Below the pieces are notes generated by a model, which ran no database searches, was not told the origin of the DNA, and saw nothing but the letters and a program-made list of their open reading frames with translations. A program made the translations under genes and the position numbers. A stretch of 60,000 nucleotides of DNA from Apostichopus japonicus (lineage: Eukaryota > Echinodermata > Holothuroidea > Aspidochirotida > Stichopodidae), in the NCBI RefSeq assembly GCF_037975245.1, contig NC_092569.1, positions 11,040,501 through 11,100,500 on the forward strand, read 5' to 3'. Position 1 is the first letter of the stretch. Each line of letters opens with the position of its first letter. This document shows positions 11,296-24,061 of this stretch, piece by piece.

Positions 11296-12130
11296 ATTTA
11301 TGCCGATAATGTGAACTCATTGGCTACTGATGTGTAGCTTTATGTAACATTACAAATGTGTTTGGTATGTCCAGAACAGAGCGGTATAAATCTACAATAT
11401 ACATAAATTGCAAGCGAGTGAACCTCAATATGTAATCATCACATTAACATCAACTTATGCGTTTACCATGTATTTGTAAAGTTCTTAGAACTCAACTTGG
11501 CTCAGTGACCCCTGATGTGTAGCTTTACTTAAAGTTAAAAATCTGCTATATCAATAGAAAAGGAAAGCTGTATAAATCTACAATAAACATAAACTTGAAG
11601 ATAACCCCCTAAATTTTACCATCACGTATACAACTATAGTTAACGTTTCTCATGTTCTTAGAACACAATGCTGTAGGCAATTTTCTGTGACCATACGAGC
11701 CATATCTGTAAGAGCGATTACGGAGATGGGTTTAACACAAGGATGTGTAAGTGAATTGGTAACCAAAAAGGCCGAGGTAAAAGATGATGCTGATATTTGT
11801 TTTTTTTTACCACATTTTTGTCATAGCATAACTGAAAGCCTGTGAAGCTTTGCAGATTGTCAGATATATCATTTTAATAAACTAGAACATTTATTAGTTC
11901 TTGAATCAGAATTAGTTTGGTTTTGTGTCTGATTAATTCTAAAGTTATATAACGGACGTACTAGGTGTTTAATGCATTACTTCGACAGTTTCCTTAATCT
12001 GCATTGGATTTCTAGCTTCATGATAAAATAGTATAAAGCGTCGTCAACATTAACAGTAATATTTTAAAGAATGAGTTTCTTGACACATAACCAACAAGAG
12101 GTGTATAATGTTAGGATTTGGTATTATCAT
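11296..12130 (+). repeat. non-coding block, unit 2 (start)
   Basis: Similar to about 40330-41240, sharing the repeated phrase GTGTAGCTTTATGT and many other stretches. No gene is seen. It marks where the unit 2 / unit 3 similarity begins. Confidence 0.75.
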
Positions 12131-12255
12131 ATCTTTCTAAATGCAAAATATTATTCTCAAACAAGGTTACGATCAATATAACTAATTCGGATACCCAAAG
12201 GAAACATGGTTAAGTAAAGAATTTAGAACAAGAAATATTTCGTTCAGCTATAGTC

Positions 12256-12297
12256 CCTATATATATATATGTAAATATAAATATATATATACATGTT

Positions 12298-12343
<46 letters not shown>

Positions 12344-12374
12344 TATATAAATATATATATATATATTTATATAA

Positions 12375-12426
<52 letters not shown>
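12256..12426. repeat. imperfect (TA)n microsatellite
   Basis: TA repeats with interspersed AAATATA interruptions, next to the first tRNA-like fragment. Confidence 0.9.
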
Positions 12427-12434
<8 letters not shown>

Positions 12435-12466
12435 CGTAATGAGTTGGAACAGTGTAAAAACTTCCA

Positions 12467-12603
<137 letters not shown>

Positions 12604-12611
12604 TTTTAATG

Positions 12612-12720
12612 AAAATCGTAATGAGTTGGAACAGTGTAAAAACTTCCAGCCTACACCGGGATTCGAACCCGGGCCTCCCTCTTGGTACGCGGACACCTTA
12701 ACCAACTATGCCATGGACGC
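12612..12720 (-). mobile_element. tRNA-derived SINE with (TA)n tail
   Basis: The - strand 12720-12648 reads as a tRNA: A box TGGCATAGTTGG, B box GGTTCGAATCC, a five-pair T stem, a D stem with wobble pairs, and a possible anticodon loop GTACCAA. The acceptor stem has two mismatches and the anticodon stem one. A 36-base non-tRNA tail and TA repeats follow, and the tail is shared with 12430-12500. This is better explained as a tRNA-derived SINE or its relic than as a working tRNA gene. Unit 3 lacks it. Confidence 0.65.
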
Positions 12721-12756
12721 TGATTGTTATGTCCAGAGGTTCGAACTCGGTAAGGA

Positions 12757-14200
12757 AGGTTGTTACAAAAATTGCAGTGATAATAAATGCACATTGCTAG
12801 ATTCAATGTTGAAAGTTTACCCTAGATGATCTTTGTTGTAAAAAAAAAATAACGGAGTTGTTAAATCTTTGTATGCAGTCCATAGCCTATAGACATGTCA
12901 CCCAACAGACCACTTTTTGAGAAACTTACCGTTATTAATGCAAGGACATTCCATCCCACCAACAATGTGAAAAAGTTGACGTAGAAAAGTTCCCTTCTTT
13001 GGTACTCCATCTTGCGAGCCCTGTGCTTTGCGAATAATACCTGAGATTATCTTCAGGAATTATCTTCGCCGTTTCACCTCAAATGTGGAAATTCTCGAAA
13101 AGTAAGTACCGAAGACGCTTGTTGAAACTTTGAAAGGTTTTTATCGCATTACATGACGTTTGCGACTACTAGACCATCCCATCTTGACAAGTCCCTTCTA
13201 GTCTTCCGTTAGAATGTATGTAAATAGAAGCTACGAAATGTCATGGAGTGGCATGATTGGGTGTGACAGCATTCTAATGCGCAAGTCTGCAAGCGGCTGA
13301 TGTAATTTTAAACGAGGAAGTAAATGAAGATGTAAATGAATGAGTCTAGTATGACATCCTATTACATGTACGATATATTGTATATGTATAATATGACTAG
13401 CGGAGGATGATGGACGGTAAGTCTAGTATGGCATCCTATAGTATAGATTATATTGTATATTTATGAAGTATGGCCGACGGAGGAGAACGGACGATAAATC
13501 TAGTAAGACAACTCTATGGTATAGACGATAACTTACATAAGTATAATATGACTGACGGAGGAGGACGGACGTTATAATCAAGTAAGACATTCTATAGTAT
13601 AGGCAATATTGGGTGTTGGGGTTATAAGGGTTTCCTCTTATGTCCTTTTTGACCATTTTGCTGCAATTGCTATCCAATTGCGATTGCTAGCCATGATAAT
13701 AGCAACCCTACTTAGTCCCAAAAAATCGCGCAGGAAAGATTATGATTGCACGTACATACAACACTTTCTGAAGGTGTTGATCGATTTTAAAACCAACTAG
13801 CTTTTTTGAAACACTCGTTGACTATTCTAACAATGTTTTGAAAAAGACGCCAACAAAAGCGTCAATTTCTGTTATATCGTTTAATGCAGGCTCTCAGCAG
13901 GCACATCCGACTGTGCACATTGTCATCGGCTGTGACGCAGAGGTGGGACGAATCCCTGTGAGCTGCAGCATTTCAGATAGTTCTTGCCCTTTCGGCGAGC
14001 GAAAAAACAAATACATGTTAGTAAGATGAATTCAAATTGTCTCGAATAACAAGAACCAGCATCTGTTCCATTTTAAGATATGTATTTATCCCTTATAGCA
14101 AATTTAAAGCAAACTAAACGAAATCTCGAAAAAGGAATTATTTCCTTCATATTTGTTCTTGCTTTCCTTCCTTTTTGTTTTGCAAATGTATGAGCTGCAA
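12757..14200 (+). repeat. non-coding block, unit 2 (second part)
   Basis: Similar to 43228-44150. No gene is seen. It contains the 77-bp tandem repeat at 13341-13612, which is a single unit in unit 3. Confidence 0.7.
13341..13612 (+). repeat. 77-bp tandem repeat, 3.5 units, with a FReD-exon-like core
   Basis: Units at 13341-13417, 13418-13494, 13495-13572 and a half unit to about 13612. Each full unit ends in a core like ATGACTGACGGAGGAGGACG, which closely resembles the end of exon five of the FREP genes (coding MTDGGGWT before its GTAAGT donor); unit 1 even continues into GGTAAGTC. The corresponding place in unit 3 (about 43635-43685) holds one degenerate unit. Confidence 0.8.
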
Positions 14201-15232
14201 AAAAAGAAAAAAAAAACTCCGTTACAAACTTACCCGTCCTCCTCCTGTTGACAACTGCCTCCTTCATCAAATGAGTGTTAAGTTAACGATCGCACTTGAA
14301 CATGTCTTCGAATCGATATTCGGGTGGAGGATGAGGAAGAGGTGGAGAAGTCAGATGGAATTGTTAGTCTAATTGTAAGATAAATTGCCACAAAAAAAAA
14401 TACATGAAGTCATAATCACTCACTCAACTATATCATAGCTGTATTCCTCCCCAGCACCCATCCTCATCCCGCTTCCACACCGCCCCATGAAAAAAATCCC
14501 ATCTTATTTAAAATTCTGGTGGGGAGGTTTCAGTTTGTTTAAACTCCTCCAACTCATTAATATGCATAATCTCAATCAGTATAAACAATGTCATTTACCT
14601 ACTCGTTGGGTACTTATCACTGCAACTAAAATTGTTACAATATCCGTAGTAGACATCCCGCGTGTGCTTTGGTCATTTAGGGGGCCGTTTCAATTTGGAT
14701 ATTACCTGGTATGTCTGTGAAAACCCACATTAAATTTCCACTTGTAGGTTATCGGGAATACTACCCAATCTACAAGAATGCAAGCAAGTGGTCCCTCATT
14801 AGTAAAATTTCAAGAATCATTTTTTGTCACTCTAAAAGTACATATTTACACTGAGATATTAAATTGTCTATTTCATAATCCACAATGACAGGGACTTATT
14901 TGGAGGATCAAAGTAACTCTAACAGAGTCTTTTTAAAAGCTTTGTAGCATGCTAAACTTTGGGCCCGATACGGATGACTTTGAACACTGAAAGAAACTAC
15001 CTGGCAAGGTTATTTCTTGCATAGTATGGAAATTAATACTCTGTTAGTGATACAGATAAAGAGTTTTGTGCATTTAAAATTACCATTTGGCCAAATTTTG
15101 GCCAGGTTTTGCTGTACCATTAACTTAACTATAAATTTGAGTAGTTATAGGGTTTTTAAACTTACTACTAGCTTCAGAGAATTCAAACGATACATCGACC
15201 AGCAGGAAAAAGGTGAATGAGTCGATTGCTTC
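14200..15232 (+). other. unit 2-specific 1-kb stretch
   Basis: Unit 3 passes from the 14190-like sequence to the 15235-like sequence within about 40 bases (44150-44187), so this kilobase is an insertion in unit 2 or a deletion in unit 3. No terminal repeats, ORF homology or other mobile-element signs were recognised in it. Confidence 0.55.
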
Positions 15233-15234
15233 TT

Positions 15235-16640
15235 TCCATTTTGAGCGGTTTATCAGTAAACATTATCTGTTTTCAGCTTACCCTCTTTACACTTACAACA
15301 ACGATGACTAGACTTGCCAAACTGCAGCAGGAAATGTGTACTTTAAGCTACGGCTTATGCGCATGATCAATATGATGAAAGTTTACCAAATGTATATGTA
15401 ATAGGTGGTTGCCGTCTTATTATCACAGTAGGGCATACATTAATTGGTGTATGCTTTAGAAAGATATTTGCCTGCGGAGATGTGTATAATAACGGAGTTT
15501 TTTTAAAAGTTGGAACATTGATGAGCAAGATTAGCCAATTGGGTAATCGATTTAAGCATTACGAATGTATGACGTGACTGACGAGTCGAAATGCTATTTA
15601 AAATCTATTAAGGTAATAACATCTACTAAGTTTCGGTTTTATTGGTCGAACGTTTAAACACTTTTACATCTAAGAGAGTATTTTGTGTAAGTTCTTCTCA
15701 ATTTTTCTAGTGTGAGGTGTCATGTGTGAGGTGTAAGGTGTGAGGTGTATCCGGTCAGTTTTGTAGAGCAAACAGTATTAATGAACTTTCGGTTTTACTT
15801 TGTTTTGTTTCTCATATTTGTTTGGTATTTCTATATATATATCTGCGTGATTACAAGGTTTCCTCTCAACTTACCTTTACAATTTGTTATCTCTTCTTCC
15901 AGTCTTTGCACTTAACGTTGTCTCTTTCTTTGTTTGATCGAAACCAGACCGCCGAATTGCTAAAATCAAAATCACATAAATAACGAAATCAAAACTAAAA
16001 TTCTGTGTTTGGTCTTAACTTAAATAGCAGATTTTATTTTCAGTGACATATGCTCTTTAAAGGACTAAAACAAGTTTGTGCATTTGAACTTTGAACAAGT
16101 TGTTGTGCATTAAACGTAAAATGTTGGGTTTATTCTATCTGTATCGTTTTCCTTTGTCTCCAACTACCCCCCCTCCCCCCACACACACACTTACCCCTCG
16201 CATACTGCACACTCTCTCGCACGAACTCACACACACGTCTACACTTACCTCTCAACTATTCCACACACTCAAACCTCCACAGTTATGTTATGTTGAAATA
16301 TGAAGGTCTGAGGTGATCTTCAGTCTTCCGTCTTTAAGTTATTAAAGTTACCATTTGATACACCTATTACACTAAACAGGGTACTATGGGGAACAACATG
16401 TTATTCAAGACTTAGAGTTATCAATATTTATGTCTCTGAAATTTGTTTACTTGTTTTGTCTCTTCGTACCTTTTTTCTGTCAATGATATCTCACTCACTA
16501 ATGGCGGATTGTTTCCTGCTTAGCATATATAACGACTATTTGTACACTTTACGTGGTATAAACGGCTTAGCTTTTTTAGTACAAGTATATCGGTTTAAAG
16601 ACATCCCATATAATTCTTTTTGTTTTGATTATATACTGTC
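15235..16640 (+). repeat. non-coding block, unit 2 (third part)
   Basis: Similar to 44185-45530. It includes a CA/CCT-rich tract near 16160-16280 and a degenerate form (16557 onward) of the TATA hairpin described at 31804. No gene is seen. Confidence 0.65.
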
Positions 16641-16689
16641 ATATCGGACTTAGAAGCCAGTCATGAAGCAATTCCCCACAATGCCCTAA

Positions 16690-19600
16690 TTGCACCAACA
16701 CATCGTTTATTGAATGCAGATTATGTAGCGTTGTAGAATGTTTATTCTTTGGTAGACTTGATCACTTATATGATTACGGACGCGTTGGCCATTCATAGCA
16801 CCATCATTATAAATGATTTCTTAGGTAAGAAAGCCCAAAGATTGGGTCAATTATTCCAAACCACTTCATTCACCAAAGAACTAGAGTATTCATAAGTTGC
16901 ACAGCAAAGGCATAAAGTGGTCTTATTATTAGTTAATCGCCCAACCTGTTTATGCCAACATAGTCTGCAACGGTGTTAGTCATAGATTTTAGCAGACGAT
17001 TATCTCCAGTACTTGGTTCAATCATGTTCAAAGTGAGAGTACATACCCCACTCTATACTTCTTATTACACCTCAGGGGACTGTACTATTATTTATACTCA
17101 CAATACGGAAGGTTTGAAGTATTTCTTGTGATACTTTATCTGTTGAATAGGTTCTTTGTAAAACATACAATTTAAATTTATTTGGTCCTAAGCAGACAAA
17201 TACAACTAAAAATTCGACTTAAAATAGAATTTCAGATGACAAATATATCGAAAATGCTCGAGATATTGAATTTATTTGCCCAGAACTGTCATGGTAACTA
17301 CAAATATATAGACTACATTATTTCAAAACGTTTCCCTCTTCAATAGTTAGTAATATACAGCCAGACAGAAAACTCTCTGATTTGTATATTTATCATGTTC
17401 AAGTCACCAGAAGCAAATGAAGCATCATAGCTATTATATGTCAATATGTTATTATTTTCACATGAAGTACTCCACTGACACAAAATATGTTAACAGATAT
17501 TTTAGAAGACAATTATTACAAATGTGCTGATTCTTCCTGTTTATTAATATAATAGTTATACTATGAAGACCCCCCACGACTGACGTTGATGTTACCCCAT
17601 GAACCATTGTCAATGAAAGGCCATATATACACACCGCATAATTTCATCATATGTATATCCGTGTTGAAAATCTACCGATGTGGATAAGTGACCTTTATCA
17701 CCAAAGTCATAATGTTGACGGTTATTTTATCAGTATAATAATAACACGATGGGCAACACTGATTATGTCCAGCTGCAGGTCAGTCTCCTCTACTGTAGGC
17801 TACAGGTTAATTTCAGTGGTTCAGTATTTTGTAGCTTCACCTTAGAGGAAATCATTATCAACTTTTACATCAGAAGAGAGCAGATCACCGAACACTCCAA
17901 TTCTCTCCATAATCAAGATGATCAGCAAATTGTGCAACGTTTTTGAAGCTTTGCTTTTCTTTTGGACAACAGGCTGTCTCTTTTCACAACGGGTGGTGAG
18001 TTTTTGATCTTTGATATATTGATACTTTCTTATTAACGTTCCCATTATTTAATTCAATTGGCTTGACGTGTTATTTAGCTGCAGTTAATATTAAAGCTTC
18101 AGTCACCATGATAGGGTATACCAATTTATGAAAGTAACTTTTTCCCTTCCTAGCATTAAAATAAAAAAAAGTTGTTGCGTTTCTAATTAAAACTTCTTAG
18201 GTATTAAAAGTTATCATAATTAATCTTTACACTAGAAAATAATTTGAACAAACTTATTCTGGCCCATACTTTTTATTTTAAATGCAATATAACCTTAAGT
18301 TCGTGGAAAACTATGAAAACTAGAAAATATACAAGTAATTAATTAAATTTGTCAACAGTTTATTATCATTTTAAGGCAAATATGTCATTCATATTAGATT
18401 TATATTTCATTGACTCCTTAATATCAAAGTCAAACACTTTCGTTTTATACAAATAAATTGTGAATATTCTCCACAACCTTGTCTAAGAATCAATATCAAA
18501 TATTAAAGATAGTGAATTTCAAAAATTGGAACATTAATGTTGGTTTTTTTCGCATAACTGAACACAACAAAACTAATTTTTCTTCCGAGTGTAAATTCCA
18601 AAATATTATTAAAGCATCGCCTTGAATTAAGTCGTGTATTTTAACAACCCCAAACAAGATTTCATTAATTGAATATTATTACATATGAAGAGCGATTGAC
18701 AATAGTCAAACAAGAACTTGATTTTACAATTGAAATATAGTAGTTTCCAAAATTTATGAAAATGAAAGTAAAAATCTATTTAAAGTGACAATTGATCGTA
18801 ATTTGTGCCAGTTTAAATGCATCAAAATAACGGATAAAAGGATAAGCTCCCATGAAGTAGTATTAATGAAAATATTAATCGATTCATTCAAATTTGAGAT
18901 ACGCTTATAAAGCAAAACTTTCTTTTATGGTATATTCTGCCTTTTAAGCTAACAATAGAAAAAATGTAGGAAAATTCAAACGAGATCAACGTATTTTTGC
19001 ATTTTCAAGTATTTTTTGTTAGAATTTTACCAAAGCATATATTTTCCTTGTTACCAAATATCATATGTGTGGCGTTTTTAGTCAAGTTGTTTTCAAGTTA
19101 ACAAAACTGACTTTCAATAAATCGTGTTTTATCTCCAAACTGTAAAACATACTATTCGAAAGTAATTTGCCGTCATGTTTAGCGCTAACTGAAAATTCAT
19201 TTCAAGCATATTTCAAAGAAAGTAAAAAGTTTAAGCCATTTAATTTTAGTAACAGCTTTCAGTTCTAAATAATATGTCAATGATCAAAAGCTATCACATC
19301 TCATCATCTTAATATTGTGTTTCTTATCTCTTGGTTCACTTTCAACATTTTCGAAACATGGGAACCTTAGATCCAAATTAAATTAGTAACGTTATACCTA
19401 GATCGGATAGTTTAAGTATTACGTTCCTGTGTCAATTAATTCAAATATGAAATACGTTTATATGACAATAATTTGTTTTAATGAAATATGCTGCTTTTTA
19501 AGATTACAATTGAAAACAAGTCTGAAAAGTCAAACTAGGAACAACGTTCCTTTGCATTTACAATTTTCGGTTTAGAATATTATCGAAGAATTTAATTTCT

Positions 19601-21960
19601 GTGTAACCAAATTTTATATGTGTAGCGTCTTTATTATCAATTTTTTTTCAAGTTTACAAAACGAACTTTTACTAAATCGTGTTATATCTCTAAACTGTAT
19701 TATGTCACTCTCTTTCTAAATTTGTTTGTTTAAACGATAAATCGTATTATAACATTTTGGCGCAACAACCTAGTCGATGAAAGTAATTTTGCCGTCATGT
19801 TTAGCGCAAACTGAAAATTTATTCAAGCATACTTAAAAGAGGATACAAAAATGTAAAGTTTATAGAAAAGCCTGTAACAAATTATTTGAAAATAGCAAGC
19901 TTTTGCATCCCGCCGTATACATTAGTGTAAATTACACAACGTTTTCTAAATGTTTTATTTAATATAATTTCCGATCATGGAGCTTAGCAAAAAAAAAAAT
20001 CATATGTTAAATTATATCACTGACTCAAACTGTGATCTCTTTTCTACATAAATTTAATTAGTAAACGCTTTAAGTCATTTACTTTTAGTAAAAACTTCCA
20101 GTTGTAAATAATATGCCAATGATCAAAAGCTATTACATCTCATCATCTTACTATTGTGGTTCTTACCTCTTGCTTCACTTTCAAAATGTTCGAACCATAG
20201 GAACCTATAGAGCCAAATTAAATTAGTGACGTGATACTTGGACCTGCTAGTTAACGTAAGATATACCTGTGTCAGGCTCTGACATGTCCAAACTTTCTTT
20301 ATCGGAATAAATAGTTCATTTTATCTCTGATTTTTTACATCACAATAAAATTGAAATCGGTTTCTTGTTTTTAAAACGTTCCAAAAAGCAAGTTTAAAAG
20401 ACAATCCGTTTTCGATCTCTGTTCTGAAAACCTGAATTTGGGAATTAGGAGTGTATTATTCATATAGAACATATACTTTTTCTCCATATTTCTTGTTTGA
20501 TTGCGTAATAAAAACGTGAATATAATCTCTATTTGCTGGGATCCATAGTTAAGATAAAAGTATTTTTAATGGTTAGAGGAAGAAACAATCAAGTCGCAAA
20601 CAACATTTTGTAAGGACTATAAATTATGTTGAAAATAAACGGCATCTATCATATTCGTGCATTGTCAATAGTAGTGAAAAATATTCTTAGGGGTTTTGTC
20701 TGATTAATTTCAACTGTTATCTGTCGTAAATGTTGCAAAATTGCAAATCATAATTTCCAATACACATCTAGAAAAAAAGACGTGTTTCGTTAATTTAAAT
20801 TCATTTTTACTTTCGGTTGCTTATTCCGACGTCTATTCACTGATGTTTCACAATCATAAATTATGAATAGTATCGCTCTGTAAAGATATGATTCGTAAAT
20901 GATAACAATGTTACGGACACATGTAACGTAAAATGATACATTGAGAAAACCATCAGCATTTTCTCTTCATTGCTATTTTATAAGACGTAAGCGTTTTATC
21001 AGTAGTAAGAAAAAATAGACAAATGCGGTTTGCCTTTAGTCATGTGACATACACCGTCTCCAGTATATAACTTTTAATTTGTCTTAAACTTTTATTATTT
21101 TAATCATTAATGAATTAGAACTTCATATGACGCAGTTCTTTCCGACCAAAATATAGTCTTGTGTAAGCAAAAGGATTTATCGATTCAAAGTAGGAAATAA
21201 ACGCATTCAGAACTGCATTTGCTCTGTATCGTTAGAAGGGCATGATAACGGATCCACGTGTTATATAATATAAGTTAATTTAAACCTTTCAATCGGTCGA
21301 AATACTACACAAGCAAATTCTGTTTCACATCTCATGTTTTCTTGCATAGGAGCTGGCCCTGTAGTTACTGTTGTACCAGTATCCATAAGTTTCATTTAAA
21401 TTCAAATTTATTGAGATTTTGCTGTACGGTCGTAAAGAATTTGCTGAAATATAACTATATGGAGCATTCCGATTCCAGAAATTGTGAAGCTTACTTCAAG
21501 GACGAAAATATTTGACACTATATTAGTAAAAACCCCTTTTCCAAATTTGTGAATGCTTTTTTTTTAAATCATGAAATAAATTCAAATCATTCAGTTTTCG
21601 CACTGCAGGAAATCGGTCGATGCTCATTTCATGGAACACATATTAAAACACATGCCTTTTTTTTTCCTTTTTTGATATTGTTGGTAATGTCTGCTTGCAC
21701 CGTATAACACTAAAAGTATCTGGTAGAATTTCATTCAGTCATTCCCGCTCTGCGATTATTTTTTTAAAATCATTCAAAAGTCTAAAAAATATGATAATAG
21801 TGAATAATAACTCAATATTGAAGTTCCCTCCCACCCCCCCCCCCCACCATGAAAGCAGACATTTTGTTTGTAGTGTATCTTCTACCTCGTCACACAGAAA
21901 CATTATCACCCAAGTATTGCCAGTCCCTGTTACAAAAACTTGAATCGGAAAATCAACTGA
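16690..21960 (+). repeat. non-coding block, unit 2 (last part, before the gene 2 C-block)
   Basis: Similar along its length to 46280-51730. It is very AT-rich, with no coding signal. It contains an internal diverged duplication (about 18890-19420 and 19445-20240), also present in unit 3, and a poly-C/CCACC tract at about 21830-21848. Confidence 0.7.
18890..20240 (+). repeat. internal tandem duplication in unit 2
   Basis: Shared marker phrases recur in order. TTTGCCGTCATGTTTAGCGC occurs near 19170 and 19790, and ATGATCAAAAGCTAT near 19282 and 20117. The second half has about 200 extra bases. Unit 3 has the same pair at about 48600-49300 and 49320-50020, so this duplication predates the 30-kb one. 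Confidence 0.6.
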
Positions 21961-21964
21961 TAGC

Positions 21965-24061
21965 TGTGTATGTTTTGTTATTTTTGGAACAAAATTGTAT
22001 TTCCGTACTTTGGTATTAATTCATAGGTACGTATTTAAAAACAGGCTATAGGTACGTATTAAAAACAGGCTATATTACTATCTTAACATATTTAAATTTT
22101 AAATTTTGTTTTTATAATTTAAGCCTTCTTTACTCTCGGGCATAGCGTATGTGCTTGGTAAATATTTAATTTACACTATTGTTGATAAAGTCTGCTTAAA
22201 ACGTATAAAAAATATGATAAAAGCATCTGCTCTAATTTATTTCAATATTTCCTCACTGTAAATTGTTGCCAACTAAGATCTTATAGAATGACAAAACTCA
22301 CTAGTTTGGAGCAAAATCAGGATATTCTAACGAAGTCTATTTCCCATTCAATTATTTTTGACCAGGAACGTATAAAAAATATTTGTTCAAGACTTATATT
22401 TTCTTGTTTGTAAGTTCATAGTGATTTAATCATCAACAAAAAGCAAACAAATTCTTAACTTCATTGTCACGGTGACACGTCTGTTAGTGTTATTCTCAGA
22501 TACAGAAATTATCGTAAATGACAGGATGTAAGATTCTCCTCTTCGCCCAGAAAATAATAATTCTTTTTAATCATTTTTGTATAAATATCTACCGAGGAAA
22601 TGATGATGACTGTGTATCTTTAAATTATTAACAAACTTTTGTTTTAAATTAATGCAGCTAAATATTTATTAGGAACCATATGAGAGCGTGCTTTTAGACC
22701 ATGGTAGTTTTGTAGCTAAATTGTATCCTTAGGCCTTGGTGATTTGAAACTAAAGCGTGTCTCTAGACATTAATGGTGATATAACTAAATTGTATCTTTA
22801 GGCCTTGGTGATTTGAAACTAAAGTTTGTCTCTAGACAGTGGTGGTTATATAACTAAATTGTGTCCTTAGGCCTTGGTGAATTGAAACTAAAATATTTTT
22901 TCTAGGTGGTTGTATTTTTGTATCTAAAGTGATGAGAGCACATAGGCAGGTGCCTCATACATCGAATATTATAAACAAAATTGTCTACCCATTTCGCAAC
23001 CTGTTTGCTAATTTAGGGTTCTCATTGATGTAATCATAAACATACTCTACTCAGCCGCCTGGTTCGCTTCTGATAAAGTTTGTTACTTCAAGGAGCTCTA
23101 ATTACAAATGCTCCAAGATACAGTAAGTACTAACACGATCTAGTTTCTCACAGCTTAATATCTTTTGTGGATTATTTTGCTTATTTGTGATTGCTATCTC
23201 AAATAAACACGGTTTGAAATACAACAATTAAAAACAACACGGAACATCTTGCCATGGACTATTTTCCCTCAAATTAAAAATATTGTTTTTCGTGACTTTA
23301 TATTTACTGCCAATGCAAGTATTGTGATTTTTTTGTCACAACTTCCCAAAAGTGATTTTCGTAGCGCATTTTGTTTTTATATTTGTGCCAACCAGGATAT
23401 TATAGTTAAATAATACTTCGTGTGTGTTAAAGAGGCATAGAAATTTATCAAAGAACTAGATGGAATATCTACGTTAGAGCAGTTGCCTCTCTAAACTTGC
23501 TCGTCTATTGGCTTTGTAACGCTTTAACATCAATATGAGAAGTAAATTTGTTTATTTTACACAACGTCACTTACATCTCGGTTTATTATGGTGATAGTTA
23601 TGTCGCTCAATAGTCATTCGTTTCAAATTTTATACTCTCCGTTTGGTTTGTGTATTTGATATCAAAGGAAAGTTTAATATTCGGAGGTTAAATGGATAAA
23701 CATTTGTTAAACGAATTTACAATTCAAAACAATAGCATCGTTAAGTACCGTCTCTGGGGTATTTTACATTGTTATACTGTGAACTAGAAAGTCCAACTCG
23801 TTCCACCAACCTACTCAACTCCCATATTGTGTTCGCATGTAGCAATAAGTGGCGCCAAATATAGGCGAGATAGGCACTAAGGTATTGTCACCAATCCAGC
23901 CCCACCCCTCCCAATACACACACAACTTTACCACCCCTGTACTGCAGCATATCAGTCATTTAAAATACTGAGTAAAGTATACATAACCTCAGTTACACAT
24001 GAATACGTAAATTTGCCATTTAACTGCGCTGTTACATTTTGTATTAATTTACATTTGACAG
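21965..24061 (+). repeat. C-block 5' part, copy 2 (upstream of gene 2)
   Basis: Matches 1-1938 and 51735-53617. It has a 25-base local duplication near 22025-22075. No exon 1 was recognised. Confidence 0.75.
22688..22930 (+). repeat. 35-bp minisatellite, copy 2 (about 7 units)
   Basis: Same array as at 636-811, with about two more units. The extra units alternate between a CCTTGGTGATTTGAAA type and a second type, so expansion was probably by a two-unit (about 70-bp) block. Confidence 0.7.

Noticed and set aside
12648-12720. Functional tRNA gene (possible anticodon ACC)
   Set aside because: Mismatched acceptor and anticodon stems, a non-tRNA tail, a second partial copy and TA tails indicate a SINE.
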